Shown: piece after piece, positions 8,169 to 16,499 of the stretch | Layout: every line of letters begins with the position of its first letter | Position numbering within the stretch: position 1 is the first letter of the stretch | NCBI GenBank assembly: GCA_030611115.1 | Contig: JAUWQK010000001.1 | Span: forward strand, 1-29,806 | Length of the DNA stretch: 29,806 nucleotides | Reading direction: 5' to 3' | Source of the DNA: Deltaproteobacteria bacterium | GTDB lineage: Bacteria > Desulfobacterota > Desulfobacteria > Desulfobacterales > ETH-SRB1 | The notes under the pieces: generated by a model | What the model was told of the DNA's origin: nothing | The model's input: the letters and a program-made list of their open reading frames with translations, nothing else | The model's database searches: none | Made by a program: the position numbers and the translations under genes

Positions 8169-9686
8169 ATGGGAAGTTCATTATTTGCAGGCATTTCTGG
8201 CCTGGCGTCTGCCGGCAAGCAGCTGGATGTCATCGGTAATAATATAGCCAATGTTAATACAGTCGGGTTCAGATCCGGAAAAATACATTTCGGTGATATT
8301 TTAAGTCAAAGCGTTACGGGTGGATCGGCTGCCGGTATGCAGGTTGGTCGTGGTGTGGATGTAGCTGCCATAACCACGCAATTTGCTTCGGGGTCCTTTG
8401 AAACAACGGCAAATGCCACGGATCTCGCTATTGACGGTGACGGGTTTTTCATAGTCGAAGATGCCGATGGCGGAGAGTATTACACCCGGGCCGGCGCATT
8501 TCATCTCGATAATGAAGGTTACCTTGTTGATGTCAATTCTCTTAAAGTGCAGGGATATAACCTTGCCGGAATTGATCCGGATACGATATCGGACATTTCT
8601 CTTTCAGGCGTGCAGTCTGAACCATCCGCGACAACTGAATTTTCTGTGGGCTTAAATCTTGATGCTGCTACGATTACGGGAGAAACCTTTAATGCATCCC
8701 AGACGGCTTACGATTCTCTTGGGGCCGTTCACTCAGTCAAATTGACCTTTCAAAAAACGGAAGGAAATGGATACTGGGGGTTCCAGGGTTATCTGGATAA
8801 CGTTGCCGCTACAGCTCAGACCTATTCGGGTATTAAATTTGATACAAACGGTGTTCTTGATGAGATATATACATCGTCTGTAGGTGCGGTGGTCGGTAGT
8901 GGTGCTGGTACTGCCACCGCTGCAATCGATAAATATGGACAGGTGTATCAGACCGGTGCAATGGAACTGACGAGGGGGGCTGATGCAGCTACATGGACAA
9001 TAACGGATTACGGTGGTTACACGAATGCGACTGTTCTTACAGCTGATGCCACTACCGTTACCCTCGCCCTTGATGCCGGCGGCACCACCGATGTTACCCT
9101 TGCACTGGTAGGAGTTTGGGCTGAAGATGATACCGCCGATTTCACGCTTACACACACTGCCGTGGATGCTGCTCTGGATATTAATCTGACGATGCCCACT
9201 ATTACCGGTGCAACCATCGGAGACGCCGGTGTGGTGGAATGGGATCTGGCGGGTACGACAGCGGAGGTGATAACCGGATATGCAAGTACATCCGTTATAA
9301 GAACACTGGTTCATGACGGATATTCCTCTGGTACATTGAAAAGTATTTCCGTGACGGCAGACGGCACAATCAGCGGTTTTTTTACCAATGGTCAGACATC
9401 TGATATAGCCCAGGTTGTTCTGGCAAGCTTTGCCAATGTGACGGGTCTGAAACGGATGGGGAAGAATCTTTTCGGCACAACCGTGGAGTCGGGGGATGCT
9501 GTTCCAAATAGTCCAGGGTCTGCAGGTATGGGAGAAATCAGCCCGAATTCGCTTGAAATGTCAAATACGGATATTGCAACAGAATTCATCAATATGATTA
9601 CAGCCCAAAGGGCCTATCAGGCCAGCGCAAAAATTGTTACCGTAACCGACCAGATGATGGCCGAGCTGATGAACATCAAGAGATAA
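8169..9686 (+). CDS. flgE: Flagellar hook protein FlgE
   Basis: FlgE polymerises into the hook. The N-terminus (MGSSLFAGISGLASAGKQLD, then NNIANVNTVGFRSG) and C-terminus (NTDIATEFINMITAQRAYQA) are the D0 coiled-coil ends shared by rod and hook proteins. The long central region (about residues 140-420), rich in Thr, Ala, Asp and Gly, is the variable surface-exposed part. At 505 residues it is longer than enteric FlgE (about 400), but this size is common in Gram-negative environmental bacteria. AAAGGAG precedes the ATG. Confidence 0.97.
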   Translation: MGSSLFAGISGLASAGKQLDVIGNNIANVNTVGFRSGKIHFGDILSQSVTGGSAAGMQVGRGVDVAAITTQFASGSFETTANATDLAIDGDGFFIVEDADGGEYYTRAGAFHLDNEGYLVDVNSLKVQGYNLAGIDPDTISDISLSGVQSEPSATTEFSVGLNLDAATITGETFNASQTAYDSLGAVHSVKLTFQKTEGNGYWGFQGYLDNVAATAQTYSGIKFDTNGVLDEIYTSSVGAVVGSGAGTATAAIDKYGQVYQTGAMELTRGADAATWTITDYGGYTNATVLTADATTVTLALDAGGTTDVTLALVGVWAEDDTADFTLTHTAVDAALDINLTMPTITGATIGDAGVVEWDLAGTTAEVITGYASTSVIRTLVHDGYSSGTLKSISVTADGTISGFFTNGQTSDIAQVVLASFANVTGLKRMGKNLFGTTVESGDAVPNSPGSAGMGEISPNSLEMSNTDIATEFINMITAQRAYQASAKIVTVTDQMMAELMNIKR

Positions 9687-9690
9687 ATAT

Positions 9691-9728
9691 TACCCAGGTT
9701 CATGGTTCAAGGACTATGAACCTGGGTA
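9691..9728. repeat. 13-bp inverted repeat after flgE
   Basis: TACCCAGGTTCAT (9691-9703) pairs perfectly with ATGAACCTGGGTA (9716-9728) around a 12-base loop. No T-run follows, so it is not a classic terminator. It could be an RNA processing or stability hairpin at the end of the hook operon, or a member of the dispersed repeat set. Confidence 0.75.
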
Positions 9729-9881
9729 GTTGTACGTCAAATTTCTGACGATCCGTCAAAAAACCTTTCTGATCAGGGAGCAGAGGCCTCAAGGGTCAGA
9801 GGGGGTATTTATTACGTCTTTGAATTGTTGCTTGTTGACTGATAGAATCGCTTTGCTCTATCTTTTCAATCGACAATCCTC

Positions 9882-9897
9882 TGGCACAATCTTTGCT
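9882..9897 (+). promoter_or_regulatory. Sigma-54 promoter for motA operon
   Basis: TGGCACA-ATCT-TTGCT is a near-perfect RpoN promoter with GG (9883-9884) and GC (9895-9896) 12 bases apart. Predicted transcription start is about 9908, only ~6 bases before the motA ATG at 9914. The message would be almost leaderless; no Shine-Dalgarno is visible before the ATG. Confidence 0.8.
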
Positions 9898-9913
9898 TTT
9901 CCAAAACCCCATA

Positions 9914-10675
9914 ATGGATATTTCAACTATTTTAGGAATTATAATCGGTTTCGGTCTTGTGGGCGGGGCTGTATCTATTGGAGGCGGAGCGTCGTGGTTT
10001 TTAAACACTCCCTCTGCAATGATTGTTATGGGCGGGACTTTTGGCGCCGTGCTTATCAACTATCCCATATCGGATTTGCTTGGGGTAGCAAAGGTGGCAA
10101 GGAATGTATTTTTCCGGAAAAATCTGAAAACGGAAGAAATGATAGAGATGTTGTTGGATTTATCAAAGCTTGCCAGGCGTGACGGGATACTTGCCCTGGA
10201 GGACAAAACTGAAGATATTAAAGATCCCTTCTTTGTCAAAGGGCTGACCTTGATGATAGATGGCGTTGAACCCACTGTCCTTTCCAGAATTCTTAATACA
10301 GAACTTGAATATATTTCCGAGAGGCACCGGCTGGGAGCGGAAATATTTACAACCATGGGGAACTTTGCACCGGCCATGGGAATGGTGGGAACCCTGATAG
10401 GATTGATAAAGATGCTGGTTCAGATGGATGATCCGTCCTCCATAGGGCCGGCCATGGCTGTTGCCCTTGTAACTACCTTTTATGGCGTAGTCCTGGCAAA
10501 TCTGGTTTTCCTCCCGGCCGCCGGCAAACTGAAGACGCGAAGTAGCAGTGAAGTTATGCAAAAGCAGCTGATGATAAGCGGCATCCTCTCTATCCAGTCA
10601 GGAGATAATCCAAGGGTTCTGGAAGATAAGCTCCATTCGTTTATATCGCCCAAAAACAGGAAAACCGTATTTTAA
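9914..10675 (+). CDS. motA: Flagellar stator protein MotA
   Basis: MotA forms the pentameric ion-channel part of the stator and presses on FliG. The 253-residue product has four hydrophobic segments (MDISTILGIIIGFGLVGG, SAMIVMGGTFGAVLIN, and the two C-terminal helices in ATMGNFAPAMGMVGTLIGLI-like context and GPAMAVALVTTFYGVVLANL). The cytoplasmic loop between helices 2 and 3 carries ILNTELEYISERHRLGAEIF, and the short C-terminal tail is charged. A TTG at 9893 is in frame but lies in the promoter -12 element, so ATG 9914 is chosen. It heads the stator/switch/export block. Confidence 0.95.
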   Translation: MDISTILGIIIGFGLVGGAVSIGGGASWFLNTPSAMIVMGGTFGAVLINYPISDLLGVAKVARNVFFRKNLKTEEMIEMLLDLSKLARRDGILALEDKTEDIKDPFFVKGLTLMIDGVEPTVLSRILNTELEYISERHRLGAEIFTTMGNFAPAMGMVGTLIGLIKMLVQMDDPSSIGPAMAVALVTTFYGVVLANLVFLPAAGKLKTRSSSEVMQKQLMISGILSIQSGDNPRVLEDKLHSFISPKNRKTVF

Positions 10676-10702
10676 AGGTGAAAGGGTCTTCTGGCTTCTG
10701 AT

Positions 10703-11389
10703 ATGGAAAATGAATCAAGAAAAAAGGAAAGAAAAAAAGAAGCCGGAGCTGCAGCCTGGGAGGTGATATATTGTTCTCTTGTTCTGATTTTAGTGGCTTT
10801 TTTTGCCATGCTTGTGTCATATTCAAACGTCCAACTGGAAAAAATAAAAAACTTTCGAAAAGAAAAGGTGTTTGTCTCGAAAAACAGTACGCCGGGCAGC
10901 GACACACTGAATCTCTCGCCGGATATTCTGAAAGATCCTGACGGAATCGTGATACAGACCATGAAATCCTTAAAGACATATTTGACACAGGCAGGTCTGG
11001 ATAATTCGGTCAACATCGAAAAGAGCCGGAAAGGATTTAAAGTTACCTTTGGAAGCAATGTATTGTTTTCATCAGGAAAGGCTGAAATAAATAAAGATGC
11101 CTGTTCTTATCTTGATGAGATGATAAAAATAACGCGAAACAACCCTTTTTCTATAAGGGTGGAAGGTCATACTGATAGTGTTTCGATAAACACTCCCGAG
11201 TTTCCGTCGAACTGGGAACTCTCGACAACCCGGGCGGTCAATATCCTGCGGTATCTCCTTGAGAAGGGAGAACTTCCAGAGGAGAGACTGGCCGCAGTCG
11301 GATTCAGCCAGTATCATCCGATCGCGTCAAATGACGTTTCTGAAGGCAGACAGAAAAACAGGAGGGTTGACTTTTATTTTGAACTATAA
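10703..11389 (+). CDS. MotB-type OmpA protein lacking the channel Asp
   Basis: The protein has one N-terminal membrane helix (about residues 19-38) and a C-terminal OmpA/MotB peptidoglycan-binding domain (IRVEGHTDSVSINTPEF, SNWELSTTRAVN, RVDFYF). It resembles MotB, but the helix reads AWEVIYCSLVLILVAFFAML: aligned on the W and Y, the position of the proton-binding Asp (D32 in E. coli MotB) is S25, and no Asp or Glu lies within the helix after E20. The second gene downstream does keep the Asp. It may be a structural partner of the stator rather than an ion carrier. The bases before the ATG (tcttctggcttctgat) resemble a dispersed repeat word, and a ribosome site is only present far upstream. 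Confidence 0.88.
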   Translation: MENESRKKERKKEAGAAAWEVIYCSLVLILVAFFAMLVSYSNVQLEKIKNFRKEKVFVSKNSTPGSDTLNLSPDILKDPDGIVIQTMKSLKTYLTQAGLDNSVNIEKSRKGFKVTFGSNVLFSSGKAEINKDACSYLDEMIKITRNNPFSIRVEGHTDSVSINTPEFPSNWELSTTRAVNILRYLLEKGELPEERLAAVGFSQYHPIASNDVSEGRQKNRRVDFYFEL

Positions 11390-11409
11390 AGTTTATTCTG
11401 GGGCACTGG

Positions 11410-12141
11410 ATGAAAAACAAGCATGAAGATTCAGAAGATGATGGAGGAAAATGGCTCACAACCTTCAATGATATGGTGACACTACTGCTTACATTCCTGA
11501 TTTTAGTCCTTTCTCTTTCAGCAACCGATGAATCTAAACTGGAAAAGGTATCCTATGCGATGAGAGCTGTATTTGATACACCGATAATAGAAAAAGAGAA
11601 GATAACGATTTTTACACCTTTTGTTATTCCTATGATAAATAAGACCATGATGTTTGAAAATAAAAAGAGAAAATTGGCCGAGCGTATAAACAAAGCGGCG
11701 GAAATGACCGCAAGAGTGACCGGAGATGGAGCTTCTGCCGGCTCTGAAGGCATAATGAATGTAAAACTAATAAATGAGGGGGTTTCCGTTACCCTGGGGG
11801 AAAATCTGTTGTTCAAGACGAGTATGGCCGAAATTGAAGAAAAAAATCGGCCTACCCTTAAGTTACTCAGTTCTGTTTTTCAAAAAACCGATACCCGGAT
11901 AAGGGTAGAGGGACATACGGATAATGTTCCGATAAATACTCCCGAATTTCCGTCGAATTGGGAACTGTCAACAGCCAGGGCCGTGAATGTTGTCAAATAT
12001 TTTATTTCCGAAGGCGGTATTCTCCCGGAAAGGCTCTCTGCGGCAGGTTATGCAGACTCAAGACCACTTTTCCAGAATGTGAGCGATTACAACAGGAGCA
12101 TCAACAGGAGGGTAGAGGTTATTTTAGCATTAAAGGAATAG
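11410..12141 (+). CDS. motB: Flagellar stator protein MotB
   Basis: MotB anchors the stator to peptidoglycan and provides the ion-binding Asp. The helix reads WLTTFNDMVTLLLTFLILVL with D21 in the expected place. The C-terminal OmpA domain (IRVEGHTDNVPINTPEF, SNWELSTARAVN, NRRVEVIL) is complete. The OmpA domain is close to that of the preceding gene, including at the DNA level around the INTPEFPSNWELST segment, so the pair looks like a tandem duplication. The 20-base spacing to the upstream gene suggests co-transcription with motA. Whether protons or sodium drive it cannot be read safely here. Confidence 0.95.
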   Translation: MKNKHEDSEDDGGKWLTTFNDMVTLLLTFLILVLSLSATDESKLEKVSYAMRAVFDTPIIEKEKITIFTPFVIPMINKTMMFENKKRKLAERINKAAEMTARVTGDGASAGSEGIMNVKLINEGVSVTLGENLLFKTSMAEIEEKNRPTLKLLSSVFQKTDTRIRVEGHTDNVPINTPEFPSNWELSTARAVNVVKYFISEGGILPERLSAAGYADSRPLFQNVSDYNRSINRRVEVILALKE

Positions 12142-12167
12142 TAACAGTCGGATTACTAAGGCGCATA

Positions 12168-12195
12168 TGTAACTGTCCGCTGTGAACGGTAACAG
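12168..12195. repeat. Mini-repeat before fliL
   Basis: GTAACTGTCCG, then TGTGAACGGTAACAG: CTGT-CCG is inverted against CGG-(TA)-ACAG. It is built of the same words as the flgD-flgE hairpin (TAACTGT, GAACGGT). It lies in the 77-base gap ahead of the AGGGGGG ribosome site of fliL. Confidence 0.5.
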
Positions 12196-12218
12196 ATACA
12201 AAAAAAGTTTAGGGGGGC

Positions 12219-12716
12219 ATGGTAATGGTTGAAAAAAAAAATGAAGAAGAACTTGAAGAAAAAAAGGCAAAAAAAGGCAAAAAATCAATTCTTAAATTGA
12301 TTATAATGTTTTTTTGTGTAGTGATTCTCGGGGCCGCAGGTTTTGCCGGGTGGACCTATTATAAGACTCACTTTTCCGGTTCAAAAGAAGCAGGCGAAGA
12401 ACAGATTGTTCAGGAACCGGGCCTCTGGTCCATGGGCAGCCTTATCGTAAATTTAATGGATGCTAACGGCGAAAGATACTTAAAGATTGTGATTCAGATT
12501 GAAGTATCCAGTCAGGATTGTATATCGGAGATGGACCTTTTAAAGCCCAAAATTACAGACAGTATTTTAGGCCTTCTTTCATCAAAAAACTATAAAGAAA
12601 TAGCAGGATTTGAGGAAAAACAGCGTCTCAGAGACGAGATTGCCATGCGTCTGAACAGCTATCTTACTAAAGGTCAAGTCAGAAGAATTTACTTTACTGA
12701 ATTTCTTATACAATAG
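12219..12716 (+). CDS. fliL: Flagellar basal-body associated protein FliL
   Basis: FliL surrounds the stator in the inner membrane and supports torque under load. It has a Lys/Glu-rich cytoplasmic N-terminus, one membrane helix (LIIMFFCVVILGAAGFAGW), and a periplasmic stomatin-like domain (GSLIVNLMDANGERYLKIVI, then DSILGLLSSKNYKEI, ending VRRIYFTEFLIQ). 165 residues is normal. The ATG at 12219 follows AGGGGGG; an in-frame ATG at 12225 is possible. It precedes fliM, the usual order. Confidence 0.95.
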   Translation: MVMVEKKNEEELEEKKAKKGKKSILKLIIMFFCVVILGAAGFAGWTYYKTHFSGSKEAGEEQIVQEPGLWSMGSLIVNLMDANGERYLKIVIQIEVSSQDCISEMDLLKPKITDSILGLLSSKNYKEIAGFEEKQRLRDEIAMRLNSYLTKGQVRRIYFTEFLIQ

Positions 12717-12737
12717 GGAACGGATCGAGTAGAAAAC

Positions 12738-12755
12738 TGGTCGACTGCTCGACCA
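12738..12755. repeat. Short hairpin TGGTCGA/TCGACCA before fliM
   Basis: TGGTCGA (12738-12744) pairs with TCGACCA (12749-12755) around CTGC. A relative of this word, in reverse orientation (ATTCGACCACTCGAC), occurs at 28713 in the first codons of flgH. The GGGGAGA ribosome site of fliM begins about 6 bases downstream. Confidence 0.6.
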
Positions 12756-12776
12756 AATATTGGGGAGACAACTTGG

Positions 12777-13763
12777 ATGTCCGAGATACTATCACAGGAA
12801 GAGGTGGATGCCCTTTTAAAGGGAGTATCAGATGGAGAGATTGAGACGGAACAGCCGGAAGAGCAGGTTCCATCAGTAGTACAGGGATATGATTTAACCA
12901 GTCAGGAAAACCTTGTAAGAGGAAGAATGCCGACGCTGGAGACGATGGCTGAAAAATTTGCCAGACAGTCCAGGACAACTCTGGCATCAGTGTTGAGAAA
13001 AGATGTCACTGTAACCACTTTATCGGTTCATGTGATCAAGTATAAAGAGTTTATAAAAACAATTCCCGTGCCTGCAAGTCTTAATCTCTTTAAAATGAAT
13101 CCATTAAAGGGATTTGCACTTTTTGCTGTTGAATCACGAGTGGTGTTTACGCTGGTTGATATTATCTTCGGGGGATCCGGGCGGGAAATGGTTAAAATTG
13201 AGGGAAGAGACTTTACAATTATAGAAAACAATATGATAAAAAAAATTGTATTGAATGCGCTGTCTGATTTTGAAGAGGTGTGGAAAACAATTGTACAATT
13301 TGATGTTGTCTATCAGGGAATGGAAAGCAACCCCCAGTTTGTACAGCTTGTGGCGCCTTCTGACATGGTGATTGTCATGCAGTTTGAAGTCGACATGGGC
13401 TTTTCTTCCGGTAAAATTAGCTTTTGCATACCTTCTTCAATGCTAGAACCGATCAGTAAAAAATTACAGACAGGTTATCAGGAAGATACATTTGTGGCTG
13501 ATAAAGAGTGGACGAATAGCTTTAATGAGGGTCTTCGTCAAGCAAGTGTAAACATGGTTGCTGAGTTGGGTAGAACGGAGTTGAGTGGAGGAGAACTTGC
13601 AAATCTGAAAAAAGGGGATGTGATATGTCTGAAGCAATATTGCAGTGATAGTCTGAATGTTTATGTGGAAGATGTCCTTAAGTTTAAGGGGTACCCGGGA
13701 ATTTATAAAAGCGGCAGGGCAATAGAGGTATCAAAATTTATTGTTGGAAAAGAGGTGCGTTGA
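12777..13763 (+). CDS. fliM: Flagellar motor switch protein FliM
   Basis: FliM is the C-ring protein that binds CheY-P. The N-terminal EILSQEEVDALLKGV is a typical FliM start (the LSQxEIDALL motif). The middle domain and the C-terminal SpoA-like domain (LGRTELSGGELANLKKGDVI, FKGYPGIYKSGRAIEV) are complete. 328 residues is normal. Stop and fliN start are one base apart (TGATATG), indicating coupled translation. Confidence 0.97.
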   Translation: MSEILSQEEVDALLKGVSDGEIETEQPEEQVPSVVQGYDLTSQENLVRGRMPTLETMAEKFARQSRTTLASVLRKDVTVTTLSVHVIKYKEFIKTIPVPASLNLFKMNPLKGFALFAVESRVVFTLVDIIFGGSGREMVKIEGRDFTIIENNMIKKIVLNALSDFEEVWKTIVQFDVVYQGMESNPQFVQLVAPSDMVIVMQFEVDMGFSSGKISFCIPSSMLEPISKKLQTGYQEDTFVADKEWTNSFNEGLRQASVNMVAELGRTELSGGELANLKKGDVICLKQYCSDSLNVYVEDVLKFKGYPGIYKSGRAIEVSKFIVGKEVR

Positions 13764-13764
13764 T

Positions 13765-14193
13765 ATGGAAAAAAATGACTCGGTGAAAGAAGGAAAAGAA
13801 ACAAAAAATGATGATGAAATCGATTGGGGAGATGTTGAGGATGAAATGGAGGCATCTGCTAAACCGGTTGAAAAAAAAGAAGTAAGCTCTGTCAAATTTG
13901 ATAAAATAACACAAGGTAAAGCAAAAAAAGCCTCACTGGAAATGGATTTTCTTATGGAGATACCACTTACAGTGACTGTTGAGCTTGGTAGAGGAAAGAT
14001 GTTGATAAGTGAGCTTCTTAAGTTAGGCCAGAGTTCAGTTATAGAGTTAACGAAATTTGCAGGAGAACCGATGGATGTCTTTGTCAATAATAGATTGATT
14101 GCCAAGGGTGAAGTCGTTGTGGTTGATGAGAGGTTCGGAGTTAGATTGACGGACATCGTTTCTCACGCTGAAAGACTTGATAAACTGAAATAA
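13765..14193 (+). CDS. fliN: Flagellar motor switch protein FliN
   Basis: FliN makes the base of the C-ring and docks FliH. The acidic, Lys-rich N-terminal tail (about residues 1-55, low complexity) is followed by the SpoA domain: MEIPLTVTVELGRGKMLISE, then GEPMDVFVNNRLIAKGEVVV and RFGVRLTDIVSHAERL. ATG 13765 follows AGAGGTG and the fliM stop; a TTG at 13741 in frame would overlap fliM and is less likely. Confidence 0.96.
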   Translation: MEKNDSVKEGKETKNDDEIDWGDVEDEMEASAKPVEKKEVSSVKFDKITQGKAKKASLEMDFLMEIPLTVTVELGRGKMLISELLKLGQSSVIELTKFAGEPMDVFVNNRLIAKGEVVVVDERFGVRLTDIVSHAERLDKLK

Positions 14194-14226
14194 TTGATTA
14201 ATCCGCCATTTCCCAAAAGGATCACC

Positions 14227-14592
14227 ATGAATTCACCGGAATTATTTCCGTCGCTTTTAAAAATCATATCAGCCCTTGCTGTTACGCTTGGGGTTATGAT
14301 TATGGTTGCATATTTGTTTAAAAAACTCGTGAAAAAGGGAGGCGGCGCAATCAATGGCAAAGAATTGATAAAGATTTTATCTGCTAAATATCTGGGGCCC
14401 AAAAGCAGTATAATGCTGATTGAGGTGTTGGGCACGATTATGCTGGTCGGCGTTTCGAGCAGCAAGATATCCCTGTTGACGGAAATTGTGGATTCTGACT
14501 CTCTTGAACAATTGAAAGATATTCAAGGAAAGGGCGGCAAAAGCAGTTCCTTTTCAGATTGTTTAAAGGGAGCGTTGAAAAGGAAGGGTTGA
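14227..14592 (+). CDS. fliO: Flagellar export gate assembly protein FliO
   Basis: FliO helps FliP assemble into the export gate. The 121-residue protein has an N-terminal membrane helix (LLKIISALAVTLGVMIMVAY), a basic stretch, and a small cytoplasmic domain (ISAKYLGPKSSIMLIEVLGT, MLVGVSSSKISLLTEI) characteristic of FliO. ATG 14227 has AAAGGATC at good spacing; the TTG at 14194 directly after fliN lacks one. The family is weakly conserved, so position between fliN and fliP carries weight. Confidence 0.92.
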   Translation: MNSPELFPSLLKIISALAVTLGVMIMVAYLFKKLVKKGGGAINGKELIKILSAKYLGPKSSIMLIEVLGTIMLVGVSSSKISLLTEIVDSDSLEQLKDIQGKGGKSSSFSDCLKGALKRKG

Positions 14593-14601
14593 GGTGATAA
14601 A

Positions 14602-15381
14602 TTGATACTTTTCACACCATCAAGGCTCGGGAAATATCTTATATGCATACTGGTTTTTTCCGGGATCATTTTTTTTGCAGATTCTTCGTGGGGGCAATCA
14701 TTTTCTATTCCCTCGATAAATCTAAGTGTGGGGGATGGTGGTGATGAGCCTGGCAGGGCAACTATAATGTTGCAGCTGTTGTTTGTTTTTACAATACTGT
14801 CTCTTGCCCCGGCAATACTTATAATGCTGACGTCATTCACCCGGATTGTTATTGTCCTTTCCCTTTTAAGGCATGCTCTGGGTACACAGCAGGTGCCTGC
14901 AAATCAGATTATCATTGGATTAGCCCTCTTCCTGACTTTTTTTATCATGACTCCGGTCTGGAACAAGGTGAATTCTCAGGCGTTGCAGCCATATATAAAT
15001 GAAGAGATATCGGCAGAAAAGGCCTTTGACCTGGCAACGCAGCCCATAAAAGAGTTTATGTTAAAACAGACCGGAGAAAAGGATATAGCCCTCTTTGTCA
15101 AAATTTCAAGAGGAAAAAGGCCCAACAAATCTGATGATATTAAACTTCCCGTATTAATACCCGCATTTGTAATCAGTGAATTAAAGACGGGTTTTCAAAT
15201 CGGATTTATGATCTATCTCCCTTTTCTGATACTGGATATGGTTGTTGCCAGTGTGCTTTTATCAATGGGAATGATGATGCTCCCACCTATAATGATAAGC
15301 CTGCCGTTCAAACTACTCCTTTTTGTGTTGGTTGACGGGTGGAATTTGATAATTGGTTCACTGGTTCGAAGCTTTACTTAG
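14602..15381 (+). CDS. fliP: Flagellar export gate protein FliP
   Basis: FliP is the main subunit of the FliPQR export pore. A cleavable N-terminal signal (ICILVFSGIIFFADSSWGQS) is followed by the family core: LTSFTRIVIVLSLLRHALG, QQVPANQIIIGLALFLTFF, and the C-terminal helices with LPFLILDMVVASVLLSMGMM. 259 residues is normal. It starts with TTG behind GAGGTGATAA; the stop is TAG. It is followed by fliQ after 13 bases. Confidence 0.97.
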   Translation: MILFTPSRLGKYLICILVFSGIIFFADSSWGQSFSIPSINLSVGDGGDEPGRATIMLQLLFVFTILSLAPAILIMLTSFTRIVIVLSLLRHALGTQQVPANQIIIGLALFLTFFIMTPVWNKVNSQALQPYINEEISAEKAFDLATQPIKEFMLKQTGEKDIALFVKISRGKRPNKSDDIKLPVLIPAFVISELKTGFQIGFMIYLPFLILDMVVASVLLSMGMMMLPPIMISLPFKLLLFVLVDGWNLIIGSLVRSFT

Positions 15382-15394
15382 GAGAGAGGTGCGC

Positions 15395-15664
15395 ATGACT
15401 GTTGATATGATTATTGGACTGGCAGCCGAGGCCATAAAGGTTACCTTGCTGCTATCGGCTCCTATGCTTACAGTAGGGCTTGTTATTGGTCTTATTGTCA
15501 GCATCTTTCAGGCGGTAACTCAGATTCAGGAAATGACATTAACATTTGTTCCTAAGATAGTTGCTGTCATGCTGGCTCTCGTTATTGCGCTACCCTGGAT
15601 GATCAATATTATAGTTACCTATACCCGGGAGCTCTTTCAGACCATACCAAAGTATATAGGGTAA
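15395..15664 (+). CDS. fliQ: Flagellar export gate protein FliQ
   Basis: FliQ is the two-helix subunit of the export pore. The 89-residue length and the segments LLLSAPMLTVGLVIGLIVSI and FQAVTQIQEMTLTFVPKIVA are textbook for FliQ. ATG 15395 follows GGAGAGAGGTG; a further upstream in-frame TTG (15353) lies in fliP and is rejected. Confidence 0.97.
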   Translation: MTVDMIIGLAAEAIKVTLLLSAPMLTVGLVIGLIVSIFQAVTQIQEMTLTFVPKIVAVMLALVIALPWMINIIVTYTRELFQTIPKYIG

Positions 15665-15699
15665 GGGATCGGAGCTCAGAGGCCAGAAGTCAGAGAATT

Positions 15700-16470
15700 A
15701 TGAATATGTCGCAAATAACGGTAGAACAGATTGAGACGTTTGTTATTATACTCCTCAGGGTGAGCTCGATAGTAGCAACCATGCCTGTTTTAGGGAACAG
15801 AACTGTTCCTGCCAGGGTCAAGGGGGGACTGTCTTTGATGATAGCATTTCTCCTTTTTCCATTTGTTGAGCTCCATATTTCGTCTCCTGATATTCTGACG
15901 TTGGTGTCAAAAATGGCCGGGGAAATTATGATTGGCATCACTATCGGGTTGGCGGGCAGGCTGATCTTTGCCGGAGTGCAGCTTGCAGGACAGCTTGCAG
16001 GCTTTCAAATGGGTTTTGCCATTGTAAATGTGTTTGATCCCATAAGCAGCGCGCAGGTTTCAATTATAGCCCAATTTCAATATCTCCTTGCCATGCTGAT
16101 ATTCCTTGCTATTGACGCCCACCATGTCTTTTTATACGCTATCGCGGAAAGTTACCGTATTGTTCCTGCTTTTGATTTTCATTTTTCAGGAGGCTTAATG
16201 CAGTCAATCGTTGACCTTTCAAAAAATATGTTTGTTGTTGCAATTAAGATAGGTGCTCCAGTTATTGCAATGCTTTTGATGATAAGTATCGGGTTTGGAC
16301 TAATTGCCAGGACAGTTCCCCAGATTAACATACTTATCGTTGGGTTTCCTGTGAAAATAGCAGTGGGGCTTATATGCATCGGACTTTCCCTTCCTGTTTT
16401 CGCAAGAATGGTAGGCAGTATTTTTTTAGATTTTGAAAACCCGTTGAATCTGCTTCTCCATCTGATGTGA
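15700..16470 (+). CDS. fliR: Flagellar export gate protein FliR
   Basis: FliR completes the FliPQR pore. About six hydrophobic segments are seen in 256 residues, with family features such as FVIILLRVSSIVATMPVLG near the start, AGQLAGFQMGFAIVNVFDP in the middle, and IGFGLIARTVPQINILIVGF towards the end. The 35-base gap after fliQ holds repeat words (gggatcgg, ccagaagtcagag). No strong Shine-Dalgarno is visible before the ATG. Confidence 0.96.
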   Translation: MNMSQITVEQIETFVIILLRVSSIVATMPVLGNRTVPARVKGGLSLMIAFLLFPFVELHISSPDILTLVSKMAGEIMIGITIGLAGRLIFAGVQLAGQLAGFQMGFAIVNVFDPISSAQVSIIAQFQYLLAMLIFLAIDAHHVFLYAIAESYRIVPAFDFHFSGGLMQSIVDLSKNMFVVAIKIGAPVIAMLLMISIGFGLIARTVPQINILIVGFPVKIAVGLICIGLSLPVFARMVGSIFLDFENPLNLLLHLM

Positions 16471-16499
16471 AGGTTTTTTGACGTATGCGTCAGAGAACA

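Noticed and set aside
8733..9314. A 193-codon minus-strand frame inside flgE
   Set aside because: Cys/Ser/Gly-rich shadow of the flgE coding bias with no domain or ribosome site.
9691..9728. Rho-independent terminator after flgE
   Set aside because: Good stem but no T-run follows.
9730..10182. A 150-codon + frame overlapping motA
   Set aside because: It is in another frame of motA, has no recognisable domain, and crosses the sigma-54 promoter; the MotA frame is clearly the coding one.
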